Positions 61,462-64,000 of a stretch of 64,000 nucleotides of DNA are shown here, piece after piece. The stretch is from Arthrobacter zhaoxinii (GTDB lineage Bacteria > Actinomycetota > Actinomycetes > Actinomycetales > Micrococcaceae). The notes under the pieces are model-generated. The model was not told where the DNA came from. It worked only from the letters and a program-made list of their open reading frames with translations, and made no database searches. A program made the position numbers and the translations under genes. The stretch covers positions 372,001 to 436,000 of the forward strand of contig NZ_JANFLT010000002.1 in assembly GCF_024385505.1 (NCBI RefSeq). The letters run 5' to 3'. Each line of letters begins with the position of its first letter. Position 1 is the stretch's first letter.

Positions 61462-61984
61462 GCGCGTGCTCCCCGGCGAGGAGCCCGAGGACCGGCCCGA
61501 TGCCGCCCGGGAGCAGCTCAACCGCATGCGCCAGGCCGCACAGGCCCGCGGAAACCAGCGCACCCCCGCAACCCGGCGCAAGACCGGCCGCAGCCGGCAG
61601 ACCCCCTTTATCCCAGGAGAGTACGTCGGCCGGGACCCGCAGGGTCTGGGCAACGTCTTCACCCGCTTCGTGAACGAGCGCGGCTGGAACTCTCCGGTTG
61701 CCGTCGGATCCGTGATTTCCCGTTGGGAAGAGCTTGTGGGCAGTGAAGTGAGTGCCCACTGCAAGCCGGAGTCCTTTCAGGACACCACCGTTCAGGTCCG
61801 CTGTGACTCGACGGCCTGGGCGACTCAGCTTCGGTTGCTGCGGGACACCCTCATTGCCCGGTTCGACGCCGAACTGGGCTCCGGCGTCGTGACCAAGATC
61901 GAGGTCATCGGCCCGGCGGCGCCGAACTGGCGCAAGGGACTGCGAAGCGTCAAGGGCCGCGGTCCGCGCGACACCTACGGGTAG
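61445..61984 (+). CDS. dciA: DciA-type DUF721 protein
   Basis: About 179 residues. The first 55 are basic and disordered; the DUF721/DciA domain follows ([20 protein letters not shown], then [20 protein letters not shown]). DciA proteins are helicase loaders that partner DnaB in bacteria lacking DnaC. The GTG at 61445 has GGAGG five bases upstream and overlaps recF by 17 nt. Position between recF and gyrB is the actinobacterial standard (Rv0004). Confidence 0.93.
   Translation: MCPSPERVLPGEEPEDRPDAAREQLNRMRQAAQARGNQRTPATRRKTGRSRQTPFIPGEYVGRDPQGLGNVFTRFVNERGWNSPVAVGSVISRWEELVGSEVSAHCKPESFQDTTVQVRCDSTAWATQLRLLRDTLIARFDAELGSGVVTKIEVIGPAAPNWRKGLRSVKGRGPRDTYG

Positions 61985-64000
<2,016 letters not shown>

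Overview
The window comes from a high-GC Gram-positive actinobacterium, most likely a member of the Micrococcaceae (Arthrobacter and relatives), and it covers the left flank of the chromosomal origin. The gene order rpmH-rnpA-yidD-yidC-jag-rsmG-parA-parB on one side of dnaA and dnaN-recF-dciA-gyrB on the other is the conserved actinobacterial origin arrangement. GTG starts are frequent, several promoters look leaderless, and ino1 and mshA point to mycothiol. This assignment rests on gene content and protein-family memory; no search was run.

Layout. 1-7052: an L-arabinose operon on the minus strand (araB-araD-araA, then a sugar-binding lipoprotein and an ABC ATPase that runs off the window), with a LacI-type repressor next to it and a palindromic operator before araB. 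7165-9162: a KimA-like potassium transporter. 9237-13675: a conserved hypothetical gene, dnaB, and the ribosomal/SSB operon rpsF-ssb-rpsR-rplI; a cluster of DnaA boxes lies before dnaB and an SD-sequestering leader before rpsF. 13877-23172: an M18 aminopeptidase and a minus-strand run of exporters (two paralogous ATPases with one permease, a DrrAB-like pair, an MFS protein, an ABC-F protein). 23286-29038: a small monooxygenase-like gene, a membrane-anchored hypothetical, and a tightly packed envelope set (GT87-like, FemAB-like, FAD oxidoreductase). 29198-33451: ino1, fhs, mshA. 33636-36764: a small conserved-looking gene, a possible 52-residue protein, a histidine phosphatase and the CCA-adding enzyme. 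36908-43581: NUDIX hydrolase, murJ, its pseudokinase partner, trxB, trxA and a degenerate CwlM-like amidase.

43603-50390 is the accessory part. It holds a broken methyltransferase gene, an orphan DUF1116 (AllG/YlbE-like) gene, a divergent regulator/MFS pair, and about 3.1 kb with no credible gene. That coding desert carries five perfect parS sites; further perfect copies lie in the DUF1116 gene and in parA, and a one-mismatch copy lies in parB. This is the chromosome's centromere-like region.

50391-64000 is the origin core. DnaA boxes flank dnaA on both sides: an 11-bp-phased triplet and others before dnaA, and a larger cluster next to an AT-rich stretch between dnaA and dnaN, which is the best candidate for the unwinding element. 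The most interesting signals are the parS-studded coding desert, the second DnaA-box cluster before dnaB about 45 kb from oriC, parS copies written into coding sequence as Val-Ser-Arg-Glu-Thr, and the split MurJ/pseudokinase locus that lacks the sigM neighbour known from mycobacteria.
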